Both the position numbers and the translations under genes were made by a program. The notes beneath the pieces were generated by a model that had not been told where the DNA came from, did not search any database, and saw only the letters and a program-made list of their open reading frames with translations. DNA of 52,055 bases, from assembly GCA_018261615.1 (NCBI GenBank), contig JAGTSE010000040.1, positions 1 through 52,055 on the forward strand. The letters run 5' to 3'. Of the stretch, positions 42,934-51,876 are shown piece by piece (position 1 is the stretch's first letter; the number at the start of each line of letters is the position of its first letter). The DNA is from Pseudomonadota bacterium (GTDB taxonomy: Bacteria; Pseudomonadota; Gammaproteobacteria; Enterobacterales; Enterobacteriaceae).

Positions 42934-43476
42934 TTACTGCACGCTGGCTGGCTGAATATCGTGGATACGGACGAAACCTAATTGCTCCGGCGTGATGCCG
43001 TTCAGCTGCAACGGAATATCGATGTCGCTGGGCGCAAGCGTACTGGCCGGTGCGTTAATTAACTGATTTTGTACGTTAACTTCCTGGTGATTTTGCGTGG
43101 TGCCCTGAATTTGTCCCCACTCAACCGTACCGCTAAACGCCGGTAACGGATCGTTCGATTCGCCCTGAATGCGCAGCAGAACGCGGGTTCCGGCGGCATT
43201 TGGCGCGACGTTTTGCAGAGACATACGCAACATACCAATCTGGCTGTTCAGACGGGCTGGCGTGTTGGCACCGGGCAGCAGATAGACGCCGCTGCCGGAT
43301 TTTGCATTCAGCGCGTTCTGCTGGGTGATTTTCACCGTCTCTTTGTTCAGTTTGCTCATCTCGCTATTCAGCGTACTGACGCTTTGATGCAACTGGCTGA
43401 CTTCGCTTTGCTGGGCGCAGGCACTGAGGGCAAAAAGGCTTCCCAGTAAGAGTGTTCTTAGGTAACGTCTTGTCAT
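42934..43476 (-). CDS. yajI: YajI, lipoprotein (DUF3251)
   Basis: 180 residues. A signal peptide ends in lipobox LSAC (about residues 17-20), followed by a short coiled coil (about 24-52) and a beta domain with GVYLLPGANTPARL and FVRIHDIQPA. It tracks E. coli YajI throughout. The function is unknown. ATG 43476 is chosen because the lipoprotein signal starts there; the longer frame to 43539 is spurious. It is divergent from nrdR. Confidence 0.93.
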   Translation of the reverse strand: MTRRYLRTLLLGSLFALSACAQQSEVSQLHQSVSTLNSEMSKLNKETVKITQQNALNAKSGSGVYLLPGANTPARLNSQIGMLRMSLQNVAPNAAGTRVLLRIQGESNDPLPAFSGTVEWGQIQGTTQNHQEVNVQNQLINAPASTLAPSDIDIPLQLNGITPEQLGFVRIHDIQPASVQ

Positions 43477-43629
43477 TATGTCTGTTTCCGTGAAAAGAAA
43501 GAGTGTTGTAATGGTAGATCGCAACGGTTGCGTTGCCATCGATCCATTATCTCAAAAACAGTCTGCCTTTGTTGTCATGTCAGTCCAGGGTAAAATAGAT
43601 TCCAGTTAACTCACACGTCAGGACGCCGT

Positions 43630-44079
43630 ATGCATTGCCCATTCTGTTTCGCCGTGGATACCAAAGTAATCGATTCTCGTCTGGTGGGGGAAGGCTCTTC
43701 TGTCCGCCGCCGTCGGCAGTGTCTGGTTTGTAATGAGCGTTTTACCACTTTTGAAGTGGCTGAGCTGGTGATGCCGCGCGTGGTGAAAAGCAATGAGGTG
43801 CGTGAACCCTTCAATGAAGATAAGTTACGTAGCGGTATGCTGAAAGCGCTGGAGAAACGTCCGGTAAGCGCCGACGATGTGGAAATGGCGATCAACCATA
43901 TTAAATCGCAACTTCGCGCAACAGGCGAACGCGAAGTTCCCAGTAAAATGATCGGCAATCTGGTAATGGAGGAGTTGAAAAAGCTCGATAAAGTGGCTTA
44001 TGTCCGTTTTGCCTCCGTTTACCGCAGTTTTGAAGATATTCGCGAATTTGGCGAAGAGATCGCACGCCTACAGGACTGA
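43630..44079 (+). CDS. nrdR: transcriptional repressor NrdR
   Basis: Represses ribonucleotide reductase operons in response to dATP/ATP. It is 149 residues, the E. coli length. The zinc ribbon uses C3, C6, C31 and C34 (CPFC and CLVC), followed by an ATP-cone from about residue 49. Its stop is 2 bases before the ribD ATG, as in the conserved nrdR-ribD-ribE-nusB unit. Confidence 0.98.
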   Translation: MHCPFCFAVDTKVIDSRLVGEGSSVRRRRQCLVCNERFTTFEVAELVMPRVVKSNEVREPFNEDKLRSGMLKALEKRPVSADDVEMAINHIKSQLRATGEREVPSKMIGNLVMEELKKLDKVAYVRFASVYRSFEDIREFGEEIARLQD

Positions 44080-44081
44080 TC

Positions 44082-45185
44082 ATGCAGGACGAAATGTACA
44101 TGGCGCGGGCGCTGAAACTGGCGCAGCGCGGGCGTTTTACCACCCATCCGAACCCCCGCGTCGGCTGTGTGATCGTCAACAATGGCGAGATCGTTGGCGA
44201 AGGTTTCCATTACCGCGCTGGCGAGCCGCATGCCGAAGTGCATGCGCTGCGTATGGCGGGTGAGCGTGCCCGCGGCGCGACGGCATATGTGACGCTGGAG
44301 CCGTGCAGCCATCACGGTCGCACGCCGCCCTGCTGCGAAGCGCTGATTGCCGCTGGCGTCGCGCGTGTTGTTGCGGCGATGCAGGATCCCAATCCGCAGG
44401 TGGCTGGACGCGGCCTTTATCGCTTGCAACAGGAAGGCATTGATGTCAGCCACGGGCTAATGATGAGTGAAGCCGAAGCGCTGAACAAAGGTTTCCTCAA
44501 ACGAATGCGCACCGGGTTTCCGTATGTGCAGCTTAAGCTCGGCGCATCGCTGGACGGCCGAACGGCGATGGCCAGCGGCGAAAGCCAGTGGATCACCTCC
44601 GCACAGGCGCGCCGGGACGTACAGCGTCTGCGGGCGCAAAGCCATGCCATTCTAACCAGCAGCTCTACGGTGCTGGCGGACGATCCCTCGCTGACGGTGC
44701 GCTGGGAAGAGCTGGATGCCGACAGCCAGGCGCTCTATCCGCAAGAAAATGTGCGCCAGCCGGTGCGCATTGTGATCGACAGTCAGAATCGGGTTACGCC
44801 CGCGCACAAACTGATCGGACTGCCGGGTGAAACCTGGTTTGCCCGCACGAAAGCGGATGAGCGCAGCTGGCCTGCGAGCGTGCACGACATTATCGTGCCG
44901 GAACATAACGGCTACGCCGATCTGGTTATGCTGATGATGTTGTTGGGAAAACAGCAAATTAACAGCATTTGGGTGGAAGCGGGCGCTACGCTTGCTGGCG
45001 CATTATTGCAGGCCGGGCTGGTGGATGAACTGGTGGTTTATCTTGCGCCGAAGCTGTTAGGCACAGACGCGCGTGGCCTGTGCGTGTTGCCGGGGCTGTC
45101 GGTACTTGCTGATGCACCATACTTTAAATTCAATGAGATAAGGCAGGTTGGTCCGGATGTTTGCCTGCATCTTACCCAAGCGTGA
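44082..45185 (+). CDS. ribD: bifunctional riboflavin biosynthesis protein RibD
   Basis: Deaminates the pyrimidinone intermediate and then reduces its ribosyl side chain. It is 367 residues, as in E. coli. The N-terminal deaminase domain has HAEVHAL and PCSHHGRTPPCCE (zinc ligands) and the C-terminal reductase domain starts near 145 (KLGASLDGRTAM). I see no FMN riboswitch upstream. Confidence 0.97.
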   Translation: MQDEMYMARALKLAQRGRFTTHPNPRVGCVIVNNGEIVGEGFHYRAGEPHAEVHALRMAGERARGATAYVTLEPCSHHGRTPPCCEALIAAGVARVVAAMQDPNPQVAGRGLYRLQQEGIDVSHGLMMSEAEALNKGFLKRMRTGFPYVQLKLGASLDGRTAMASGESQWITSAQARRDVQRLRAQSHAILTSSSTVLADDPSLTVRWEELDADSQALYPQENVRQPVRIVIDSQNRVTPAHKLIGLPGETWFARTKADERSWPASVHDIIVPEHNGYADLVMLMMLLGKQQINSIWVEAGATLAGALLQAGLVDELVVYLAPKLLGTDARGLCVLPGLSVLADAPYFKFNEIRQVGPDVCLHLTQA

Positions 45186-45222
45186 TGCCTGCTGTAAAAG
45201 GGAAGCAGCGCACAAAATATTA

Positions 45223-45231
45223 TGCTAAAAT
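45223..45231 (+). promoter_or_regulatory. extended -10 promoter before ribE
   Basis: TGCTAAAAT is an extended -10 followed by a GC-rich discriminator (CCGCCCCCC), in the 89-base gap between ribD and ribE. It could drive ribE-nusB separately from nrdR-ribD, with stringent-type control. Confidence 0.5.
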
Positions 45232-45274
45232 CCGCCCCCCTGCGGGGTCCGAACTGAACCTGTAAAGGAAGTGT

Positions 45275-45745
45275 ATGAACATTATTGAAGCCAACGTTGC
45301 TGCTCCGGACGCTCGCGTCGCCATCACCATTGCGCGTTTCAACAACTTTATCAACGACAGCCTGCTCGAAGGTGCGATTGATGCACTGAAACGCATCGGT
45401 CAGGTGAAAGATAAAAACATCACTGTCGTGTGGGTACCGGGTGCTTACGAACTGCCGCTGGCGGCTGGCGCACTGGCGAAAACCGGCAAATACGACGCGG
45501 TGGTCGCGCTCGGCACGGTGATTCGCGGCGGTACTGCGCACTTCGAATATGTTGCCGGTGGTGCAAGTAATGGCCTGGCGCATGTTGCCCAGGAGAGCGA
45601 AATTCCGGTCGCTTTCGGCGTGTTGACGACTGAAAGCATCGAGCAAGCTATCGAACGTGCTGGCACTAAAGCCGGTAATAAAGGTGCAGAAGCTGCACTG
45701 ACCGCGCTTGAAATGATTAATGTATTGAAAGCCATTAAGGCCTGA
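45275..45745 (+). CDS. ribE: 6,7-dimethyl-8-ribityllumazine synthase
   Basis: The penultimate enzyme of riboflavin synthesis (also called RibH); it assembles into 60-mers. It is 156 residues, full length. VPGAYELP and GTVIRGGTAHFEYV hold the substrate and phosphate contacts. nusB follows after 19 bases. Confidence 0.98.
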   Translation: MNIIEANVAAPDARVAITIARFNNFINDSLLEGAIDALKRIGQVKDKNITVVWVPGAYELPLAAGALAKTGKYDAVVALGTVIRGGTAHFEYVAGGASNGLAHVAQESEIPVAFGVLTTESIEQAIERAGTKAGNKGAEAALTALEMINVLKAIKA

Positions 45746-45764
45746 TTTTAGTAAGGGGAATTCC

Positions 45765-46184
45765 GTGAAACCTGCTGCTCGTCGCCGCGCCCGTGAGTGT
45801 GCCGTCCAGGCGCTCTACTCCTGGCAGTTGTCCCAGAACGACATCGCTGATGTTGAATACCAGTTCCTGGCGGAACAGGACGTAAAAGATGTTGACGTTC
45901 TGTACTTCCGTGAGCTGTTGACCGGGGTGGCGACTAATAGCGCATATCTCGATGGCTTAATGCAGCCGTATCTGTCCCGTCAGCTGGAAGAGTTGGGTCA
46001 GGTTGAGAAAGCGGTATTACGTATCGCGCTGTTCGAACTGTCCAAACGTGATGATGTGCCCTACAAAGTGGCGATCAACGAAGCTATTGAACTGGCAAAA
46101 ACCTTTGGCGCTGAAGACAGCCACAAGTTTGTTAACGGCGTGCTGGATAAAGCCGCTCCTGCGATCCGTCCCCGCAAAAAATGA
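45765..46184 (+). CDS. nusB: transcription antitermination factor NusB
   Basis: Binds boxA RNA with NusE/S10 in ribosomal RNA antitermination. It is 139 residues, the E. coli length, starting at GTG 45765 (VKPAARRRARECAVQALYSWQ). The all-helical protein ends APAIRPRKK. Confidence 0.97.
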   Translation: MKPAARRRARECAVQALYSWQLSQNDIADVEYQFLAEQDVKDVDVLYFRELLTGVATNSAYLDGLMQPYLSRQLEELGQVEKAVLRIALFELSKRDDVPYKVAINEAIELAKTFGAEDSHKFVNGVLDKAAPAIRPRKK

Positions 46185-46189
46185 TCCGT

Positions 46190-46240
46190 AAGCCGGTGAT
46201 AAGCGATGCTCTGCGCGCCTGTCCCGGCTTTTTCTTTTTT
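46190..46240 (+). terminator. candidate nusB terminator
   Basis: AAGCCGG (46190-46196) and CCGGCTT (46224-46230) flank a 27-base loop and are followed by a T-rich run. The loop is long, so this may be only a partial terminator allowing readthrough into thiL. Confidence 0.6.
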
Positions 46241-46258
46241 CTACCGAGGCATTAACGT

Positions 46259-47236
46259 ATGGCATGCGGCGAATTTTCCCTGATTGCCCGTTACTTTGAC
46301 CGTGCACGAAATTCCCGTCGCGATGTAGAAACCGGCATTGGCGACGATTGTGCTCTGCTCAACGTTGTTGAAAAACAGACGCTGGCGATCAGTGTCGATA
46401 CGCTGGTGGCGGGCAACCATTTTCTGCCGGAGATCGATCCTGCGGATTTGGCCTACAAAGCACTGGCGGTGAATTTAAGCGATCTGGCTGCCGTAGGCGC
46501 GGATCCGGCGTGGATGACGCTGGCGCTTACGTTGCCGGAGGTAGATGAAAGCTGGCTGGAGAAATTCAGCGACAGCCTGTTTGAACAGCTTAGCTACTAC
46601 GATATGCAGTTAATTGGCGGCGATACCACGCGTGGTCCGCTGTCGATGACCATCGGTATTCATGGTTATGTGCCACCAGGACGAGCAATGAAGCGCTCAG
46701 GTGCTAAACCGGGCGACTGGATTTATGTTACCGGAACGCCGGGCGACAGCGCTGCTGGCTTGGCGATTTTGCAGCAACGTTTAGCTGTCGGCGATGAAGC
46801 CAATGCGGAGTATCTGCTCAAGCGCCATTTGCGGCCAACTCCGCGCGTGTTGCATGGTCAGGCGCTACGTAATCTGGCAAGCTCGGCGATCGATCTCTCT
46901 GATGGCCTGATCTCCGATTTGGCGCACATCCTGAAAGCCAGCCAGTGCGGCGCGCGTATCGATCTGGATGCATTACCTTTCTCCGACGCGCTCCGTCGTC
47001 ACGTAGAGCCTGAGCAGGCGCTGCGCTGGGCGCTTTCCGGTGGTGAAGATTATGAATTGTGTTTTACCGTGCCGGAACTGAACCGCGGCGCGCTGGATGT
47101 TGCCATCGGCCAGCTCGGTGTGCCTTTCACCTGTATTGGGCAGATCAGTGCCGATGTAGAGGGGCTGCATTTTACCCGTAGCGGCAAGTCTGTCGCCCTT
47201 GACTGGAAAGGATACGACCATTTTGCCGAGAGCTAA
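46259..47236 (+). CDS. thiL: thiamine-monophosphate kinase
   Basis: Phosphorylates thiamine monophosphate to the pyrophosphate cofactor. It is 325 residues, as in E. coli. The N-terminal GIGDDCALL and IGGDTTRG provide metal sites, and LSDGLISDL and SGGEDYELCF are conserved. The pgpA reading frame begins inside its 3' end. The Tyr codon near its end is TAC, where TAT would supply the usual pgpA start. Confidence 0.97.
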   Translation: MACGEFSLIARYFDRARNSRRDVETGIGDDCALLNVVEKQTLAISVDTLVAGNHFLPEIDPADLAYKALAVNLSDLAAVGADPAWMTLALTLPEVDESWLEKFSDSLFEQLSYYDMQLIGGDTTRGPLSMTIGIHGYVPPGRAMKRSGAKPGDWIYVTGTPGDSAAGLAILQQRLAVGDEANAEYLLKRHLRPTPRVLHGQALRNLASSAIDLSDGLISDLAHILKASQCGARIDLDALPFSDALRRHVEPEQALRWALSGGEDYELCFTVPELNRGALDVAIGQLGVPFTCIGQISADVEGLHFTRSGKSVALDWKGYDHFAES

Positions 47237-47729
47237 AGATATAGCCAAAAGCCGTCTGAACTTGCGAAACCCCTGGCATTTGCTGGCAACCGGGTTTGGT
47301 AGCGGTTTAAGCCCGATTGTGCCGGGCACCATGGGGTCGCTGGCGGCGATCCCCTTCTGGTGGGCAATGACATTTCTGCCCTGGCAGCTCTATTCGCTGG
47401 TGGTGATGCTGGGAATTTGCCTCGGTGTGTATCTGTGCCACCAGACGGCAAAAGATATGGGTGTACACGATCACGGCAGCATTGTCTGGGATGAGTTCAT
47501 CGGAATGTGGATCACGCTGATGGCACTCCCGACCAGTGACTGGCAGTGGGTCGCGGTCGGCTTTGTACTGTTCCGTATTCTGGATATGTGGAAACCGTGG
47601 CCGATTCGCTGGTTTGATCGCAATGTTCACGGCGGTATGGGGATCATGGTTGATGATATCATTGCCGGGATCATCGCTGCCGGACTGTTGTATCTGATTG
47701 GCCACCACTGGCCGATTGGCTTGATCTGA
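47199..47729 (+). CDS. pgpA: phosphatidylglycerophosphatase A, start codon altered
   Basis: Dephosphorylates phosphatidylglycerol phosphate at the inner membrane. GSGLSPIVPGTMGSLAAIP, DHGSIVWDEFIGMW and DMWKPWPIRWFD are hallmark motifs. E. coli PgpA begins MTILPR; here the same place reads ACG ACC ATT TTG CCG, so the expected ATG (47214) is ACG. The available starts are TTG 47199 (poorly placed), TTG 47223 with AAGGA 10 bases upstream, ATT 47220, or ACG itself. The next ATG is about 45 residues in, past a core motif. pgpB and pgpC elsewhere could compensate. Confidence 0.93.
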   Translation: MTGKDTTILPRAKDIAKSRLNLRNPWHLLATGFGSGLSPIVPGTMGSLAAIPFWWAMTFLPWQLYSLVVMLGICLGVYLCHQTAKDMGVHDHGSIVWDEFIGMWITLMALPTSDWQWVAVGFVLFRILDMWKPWPIRWFDRNVHGGMGIMVDDIIAGIIAAGLLYLIGHHWPIGLI

Positions 47730-47736
47730 GAGTGAT

Positions 47737-47768
47737 GCTCCGGATGGCGGCTGGTGCCTTATCCGGTC
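47737..47768. repeat. REP-like element
   Basis: GCTCCGGATGGCGGC and GCCTTATCCGGTC form an imperfect REP palindrome between convergent pgpA and yajO. Confidence 0.75.
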
Positions 47769-47811
47769 ATACAGCAGCGCCACCGGGCATTTTACCTTCT
47801 CGGGTTATGGG

Positions 47812-48786
47812 TTATTTAAATCCTGCCACTGGGTGCTGTTTGTACGGTGTTTCCAGCTCGGCAATCTGTTCCGGTTTCAGCGTTAAATCCACTGCGCCTA
47901 ACAACTCTTCCAGCTGCTCTTCGCGGGATGTGCCGATAATCGGCGCAGCGACGCCAGGCTTACTCAGCAGCCATGCCAGCGCCACCTGGGCGCGGGGAGC
48001 GCCGACATCTTCTGCCACACCAGCCAGACGTTCGGCAATCTGGCTGTCGTTTTCATCGGTTTCGCTGTATAGCGTTTTGCCGAATTCGTCTGACACCAGA
48101 CGTGCGGTGGTTTCTCCCCACGGGCGGGTTAACCGTCCGCGCGCCAGCGGGCTCCATGGAATAATCGCCACGCCTTCCTTGTAACACAGCGGTAGCATCT
48201 CGCGCTCTTCCTCGCGGTAGATCAGATTGTAGTGATCCTGCATGGTGACAAAACGCGCCCAGCCATTTTTTTGCTGCAAGGCCAGCGCGTGAGCGAACTG
48301 GCGAGCGTGCATCGACGACGCGCCGATATAGCGCGCTTTGCCCGCTTTCACCACTTCATCAAGGGTTTCGAGCGTCTCTTCAATTGGCGTATGGTAATCC
48401 CAGCGATGGATTTGCAGTAGATCGACATACTCCATGCCCAGCCGTTGCAAACTATCGTCGATGGAACGCAGGATCTGCGCGCGAGAGAGGCCTTCCGCCA
48501 GATCGCCCACCTGGTGATAGACTTTGGTGGCGACGACCACCTCGTCGCGGCGGGCGAAATCGCGTAGCGCGCGTCCGACAATCTCTTCGCTGCTGCCATC
48601 GGAATAGCTATTGGCGGTATCAAAGAAGTTGATGCCGCCTTCCAGCGCGCGCTGAATGATAGGGCGGCTGCTCTCTTCCGGCAGCGTCCAGGCGTGTTTG
48701 CCCCGGTCAGGTTCGCCAAACGTCATGCAGCCAAGGCAAAGGCGGGAAACCTTAAGGTCTGTTTTTCCTAATGTGCTGTATTGCAT
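47812..48786 (-). CDS. yajO: YajO, aldo/keto reductase
   Basis: A 324-residue NADPH-dependent aldo/keto reductase, the E. coli length. Catalytic residues lie in NFFDTANSYS (Asp and Tyr), VVATKV (Lys) and LLQIHRWD (His). In E. coli YajO has been linked to conversion of xylulose-5-phosphate-derived precursors and to thiamine/DXP shunts; its neighbour here is dxs, 58 bases upstream, as in E. coli. The true substrate is uncertain. Confidence 0.94.
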   Translation of the reverse strand: MQYSTLGKTDLKVSRLCLGCMTFGEPDRGKHAWTLPEESSRPIIQRALEGGINFFDTANSYSDGSSEEIVGRALRDFARRDEVVVATKVYHQVGDLAEGLSRAQILRSIDDSLQRLGMEYVDLLQIHRWDYHTPIEETLETLDEVVKAGKARYIGASSMHARQFAHALALQQKNGWARFVTMQDHYNLIYREEEREMLPLCYKEGVAIIPWSPLARGRLTRPWGETTARLVSDEFGKTLYSETDENDSQIAERLAGVAEDVGAPRAQVALAWLLSKPGVAAPIIGTSREEQLEELLGAVDLTLKPEQIAELETPYKQHPVAGFK

Positions 48787-48844
48787 GGTTCCACTCCTGC
48801 TATTAAAAACTTACGTTTAAGCATAGCAGGAGCGGCAGGGGGGA

Positions 48845-50707
48845 TCAGGCGAGCCAGTTGCGGATGCGGGATTCGATGCCTGCGGCGTTTAGCCCCAGAT
48901 CGGCGCGGGCTTCATCCTGTGTACCCTGCGGGATGAAGAAATCCGGAAGGCCGAGATTGAGTACCGGCACCGGTTTACGGTGTGCCATCAGTACTTCGTT
49001 GACGCCGCTGCCTGCGCCGCCTGCGATAGCATTCTCTTCCAGCGTCACCAGCGAGTCATGACGTGCAGCGGTTTCCAGAATCAGTGCTTCGTCCAGCGGC
49101 TTGACAAAACGCATGTCGATAAGCGTTGCGTTCAGGGCTTCGGCAGCTTTTTGCGCTTCCGGCAATAATGTACCGAAGTTCAGAATCGCCAGCTTCTCGC
49201 CCTGGCGTTTCACCACGCCTTTACCGAGCGGTAGTTTCTCCAGTGGCTCCAGCGTTACGCCAACGGCATTGCCGCGCGGGTAACGTACGGCGCTTGGGCC
49301 ATCGGCATAGTGATAGCCGGTAAACAGCATCTGGCGACACTCGTTTTCATCGCTTGGCGTCATGATGACCATGTCCGGGATACAGCGCAGGTAGGAGATA
49401 TCAAAAGCACCCTGGTGCGTCTGCCCATCGGCACCGACAATCCCGGCGCGATCGATGGCAAACAGCACCGGCAGTTTCTGGATCGCCACATCGTGGATCA
49501 CCTGATCATAGGCGCGTTGCAGGAAGGTGGAGTAGATCGCCACCACCGGCTTGTAGCCGCCAATCGCCAGCCCGGCCGCGAAAGTCACGGCATGCTGCTC
49601 GGCAATTGCAACATCAAAATATTGATCCGGGTATTTGCGTGAAAACTCGACCATACCGGAACCTTCGCGCATCGCTGGCGTAATAGCCATCAGCTTGTCG
49701 TCTTTGGCGGCGGTTTCGCACAGCCAGTCGCCGAAAATCTTCGAATAACTCGGCATGCCACCACTGCTTTTCGGCAGCGTACCGCTGGTCGGATCGAATT
49801 TCGGCACCGCGTGGAAGGTGATTGGATCTTTTTCGGCTGGCTCATAACCGCGACCTTTTTTGGTCATAATATGCAGGAACTGCGGACCTTTCAGATCGCG
49901 CATATTGCGCAAGGTCTGCACCAGTCCAAGCACATCATGGCCGTCTACCGGGCCAATATAGTTAAAGCCCAGCTCTTCAAACAGGGTACCTGGCACGACC
50001 ATGCCTTTGATATGTTCTTCGGTACGTTTGATCAACTCTTTGATCGGCGGTACGCCGGAAAGCACCTTTTTGCCGCCTTCGCGCAGGGTGGAGTAGAGTT
50101 TGCCGGAGAGCAACTGCGCCAGGTGATTGTTCAGTGCGCCGACGTTCTCGGAAATCGACATCTCGTTGTCGTTCAACACCACCAGCATATCCGGGCGGAT
50201 ATCACCGGCGTGGTTCATCGCTTCGAAGGCCATGCCAGCGGTGATCGCGCCATCGCCAATTACGCAGACGGTACGGCGCTGTTTGCCCTCTTTGGCAGCG
50301 GCGACGGCAACGCCAATTCCCGCGCTGATAGAGGTGGAGGAGTGACCAACGCTGAGAACATCGTATTCGCTTTCGCCGCGCCATGGGAACGGATGCAGAC
50401 CGTTTTTCTGCCGGATGGTGTCGATTTTGTCACGACGCCCGGTAAGAATTTTATGCGGGTAGGCCTGGTGACCGACGTCCCAGATTAACTGATCGAACGG
50501 CGTGTTGTAGACGTAATGTAATGCAACGGTCAGTTCGACCGTGCCAAGCCCGGAGGCGAAGTGCCCGCTGGAGCGGCTTACGCTGTCAAGCAGATAGCGA
50601 CGCAGTTCGTCACACAGTTTCGGCAGACTCTCTTTCGGCAGCAGACGCAACTCTTGTGTGGTATCTACCAGCGCCAGCGTCGGGTATTTGGCTATATCAA
50701 AACTCAT
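48845..50707 (-). CDS. dxs: 1-deoxy-D-xylulose-5-phosphate synthase
   Basis: Condenses pyruvate and glyceraldehyde-3-phosphate, the first step of the MEP isoprenoid path and a source for thiamine and pyridoxal. It is 620 residues, the E. coli length, starting MSFDIAKYP at ATG 50707; a second ATG two codons upstream is a less likely start. The TPP site GDGAITAGMAFEAMNHA (ending in LNDNEMS), VAIAEQHAV and GADGQTHQG are present. It is third in the xseB-ispA-dxs operon. Confidence 0.97.
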   Translation of the reverse strand: MSFDIAKYPTLALVDTTQELRLLPKESLPKLCDELRRYLLDSVSRSSGHFASGLGTVELTVALHYVYNTPFDQLIWDVGHQAYPHKILTGRRDKIDTIRQKNGLHPFPWRGESEYDVLSVGHSSTSISAGIGVAVAAAKEGKQRRTVCVIGDGAITAGMAFEAMNHAGDIRPDMLVVLNDNEMSISENVGALNNHLAQLLSGKLYSTLREGGKKVLSGVPPIKELIKRTEEHIKGMVVPGTLFEELGFNYIGPVDGHDVLGLVQTLRNMRDLKGPQFLHIMTKKGRGYEPAEKDPITFHAVPKFDPTSGTLPKSSGGMPSYSKIFGDWLCETAAKDDKLMAITPAMREGSGMVEFSRKYPDQYFDVAIAEQHAVTFAAGLAIGGYKPVVAIYSTFLQRAYDQVIHDVAIQKLPVLFAIDRAGIVGADGQTHQGAFDISYLRCIPDMVIMTPSDENECRQMLFTGYHYADGPSAVRYPRGNAVGVTLEPLEKLPLGKGVVKRQGEKLAILNFGTLLPEAQKAAEALNATLIDMRFVKPLDEALILETAARHDSLVTLEENAIAGGAGSGVNEVLMAHRKPVPVLNLGLPDFFIPQGTQDEARADLGLNAAGIESRIRNWLA

Positions 50708-50731
50708 CAGCAACTCATCTAGTGTGTCGTT

Positions 50732-51631
50732 TTATTTATCACGCTGGATTATATAATTCGCCAGTGCTTCCAGTGCCGTCGTATCAAGCGACTGTGCAGC
50801 CAGCAGGCTAAGCGCCTGTCGGGCATCGTCAATCAGGTCGCGGGCTTTTGTCCGGGCTTGCTCAAGACCCAGTAGTGCGGGATAGGTACTTTTCCCCAGG
50901 TGCTGATCGGCGCCCTGGCGTTTACCAAGGGTGGCAGTATCGCCGACCACATCCAGAATGTCATCCTGAACCTGGAACGCCAGACCGATGCTCTGGGCGT
51001 AGCGATCGAGCTGAGACAAGGCTTCCCGACCTCTGTCACCCGCGCTCAGTGCGCCCATTTTTACTGCCGCACGGATCAGCGCGCCGGTTTTATGACGATG
51101 GATCTGCTCCAGCGCTTCCAGTGAGATTTGCTCGCCTTCAGCCGCCAGGTCCAACGCCTGGCCTCCGCACATGCCGGCCACGCCGCTGGAGATCGCAAGC
51201 GTTGATACCATCGCCAGCCGATCGTGTGCCGCCACTTCCGGCATCGGCGCATCGGCGAGGATCGAGAAGGCCAGCGTCTGCAACGCATCTCCCGCAAGAA
51301 TGGCATTGGCTTCGCCAAATTTAATATGGCAGGTCGGCAGGCCACGGCGTAAATCGTCGTCGTCCATCGCAGGCAGATCGTCATGGATCAGCGAGTAAGC
51401 ATGGATACACTCCACTGCGGCTGCGGGCGCATCCAGCGTTTGCTGGCTGACGCCGAACATCGAACCGGTTGCGTAAACCAGAAACGGACGTAGACGTTTA
51501 CCGCCTAATAGTGAGCCATACTGGATAGCGTCAACCAGAGGAGTGTTCTGAAAGGGCAACGGAGCGATAAAACGGCGTAGCGCGTCATTGGCCCGATCGA
51601 CGCAGGCCTGCAGTTGTTGATTAAAATCCAT
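50732..51631 (-). CDS. ispA: farnesyl diphosphate synthase IspA
   Basis: Adds isopentenyl diphosphate twice to make farnesyl diphosphate. It is 299 residues, as in E. coli. The first aspartate-rich motif is in DDLPAMDDDDLRRG and the second in FQVQDDILD. It is tightly placed between xseB and dxs. Confidence 0.97.
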   Translation of the reverse strand: MDFNQQLQACVDRANDALRRFIAPLPFQNTPLVDAIQYGSLLGGKRLRPFLVYATGSMFGVSQQTLDAPAAAVECIHAYSLIHDDLPAMDDDDLRRGLPTCHIKFGEANAILAGDALQTLAFSILADAPMPEVAAHDRLAMVSTLAISSGVAGMCGGQALDLAAEGEQISLEALEQIHRHKTGALIRAAVKMGALSAGDRGREALSQLDRYAQSIGLAFQVQDDILDVVGDTATLGKRQGADQHLGKSTYPALLGLEQARTKARDLIDDARQALSLLAAQSLDTTALEALANYIIQRDK

Positions 51632-51633
51632 CG

Positions 51634-51876
51634 TTATTCAGCGTCCGGTGCGAAAGGCTTTAACGGTGCCTCTTCGGAATCGGAGAGCAGGATCTGCACG
51701 CGCTGCTCCGCCTGCTGTAACTTTACCTGCCCCTGGCGTGCGAGTTGCACACCACGTTCGAATTCATTGAGTGCCTCTTCGAGCGGAAGCTCTCCGCTTT
51801 CAAGACGAGTGACAATCTGTTCCAGCTCGTTCAGCGCTGTTTCGAAACTGGCCGGTGCTTCGTTTTTCTTTGGCAT
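51634..51876 (-). CDS. xseB: exodeoxyribonuclease VII small subunit
   Basis: 80 residues, the E. coli length. An alpha-helical hairpin with FETALNELEQIVTRLESGEL binds several copies to one XseA. It heads the operon, and its stop is 2 bases before the ispA ATG. Confidence 0.97.
   Translation of the reverse strand: MPKKNEAPASFETALNELEQIVTRLESGELPLEEALNEFERGVQLARQGQVKLQQAEQRVQILLSDSEEAPLKPFAPDAE

Noticed and set aside
44019..44453. Leftward frame opposite ribD
   Set aside because: It is antisense of a fully conserved biosynthetic gene with no start signal.
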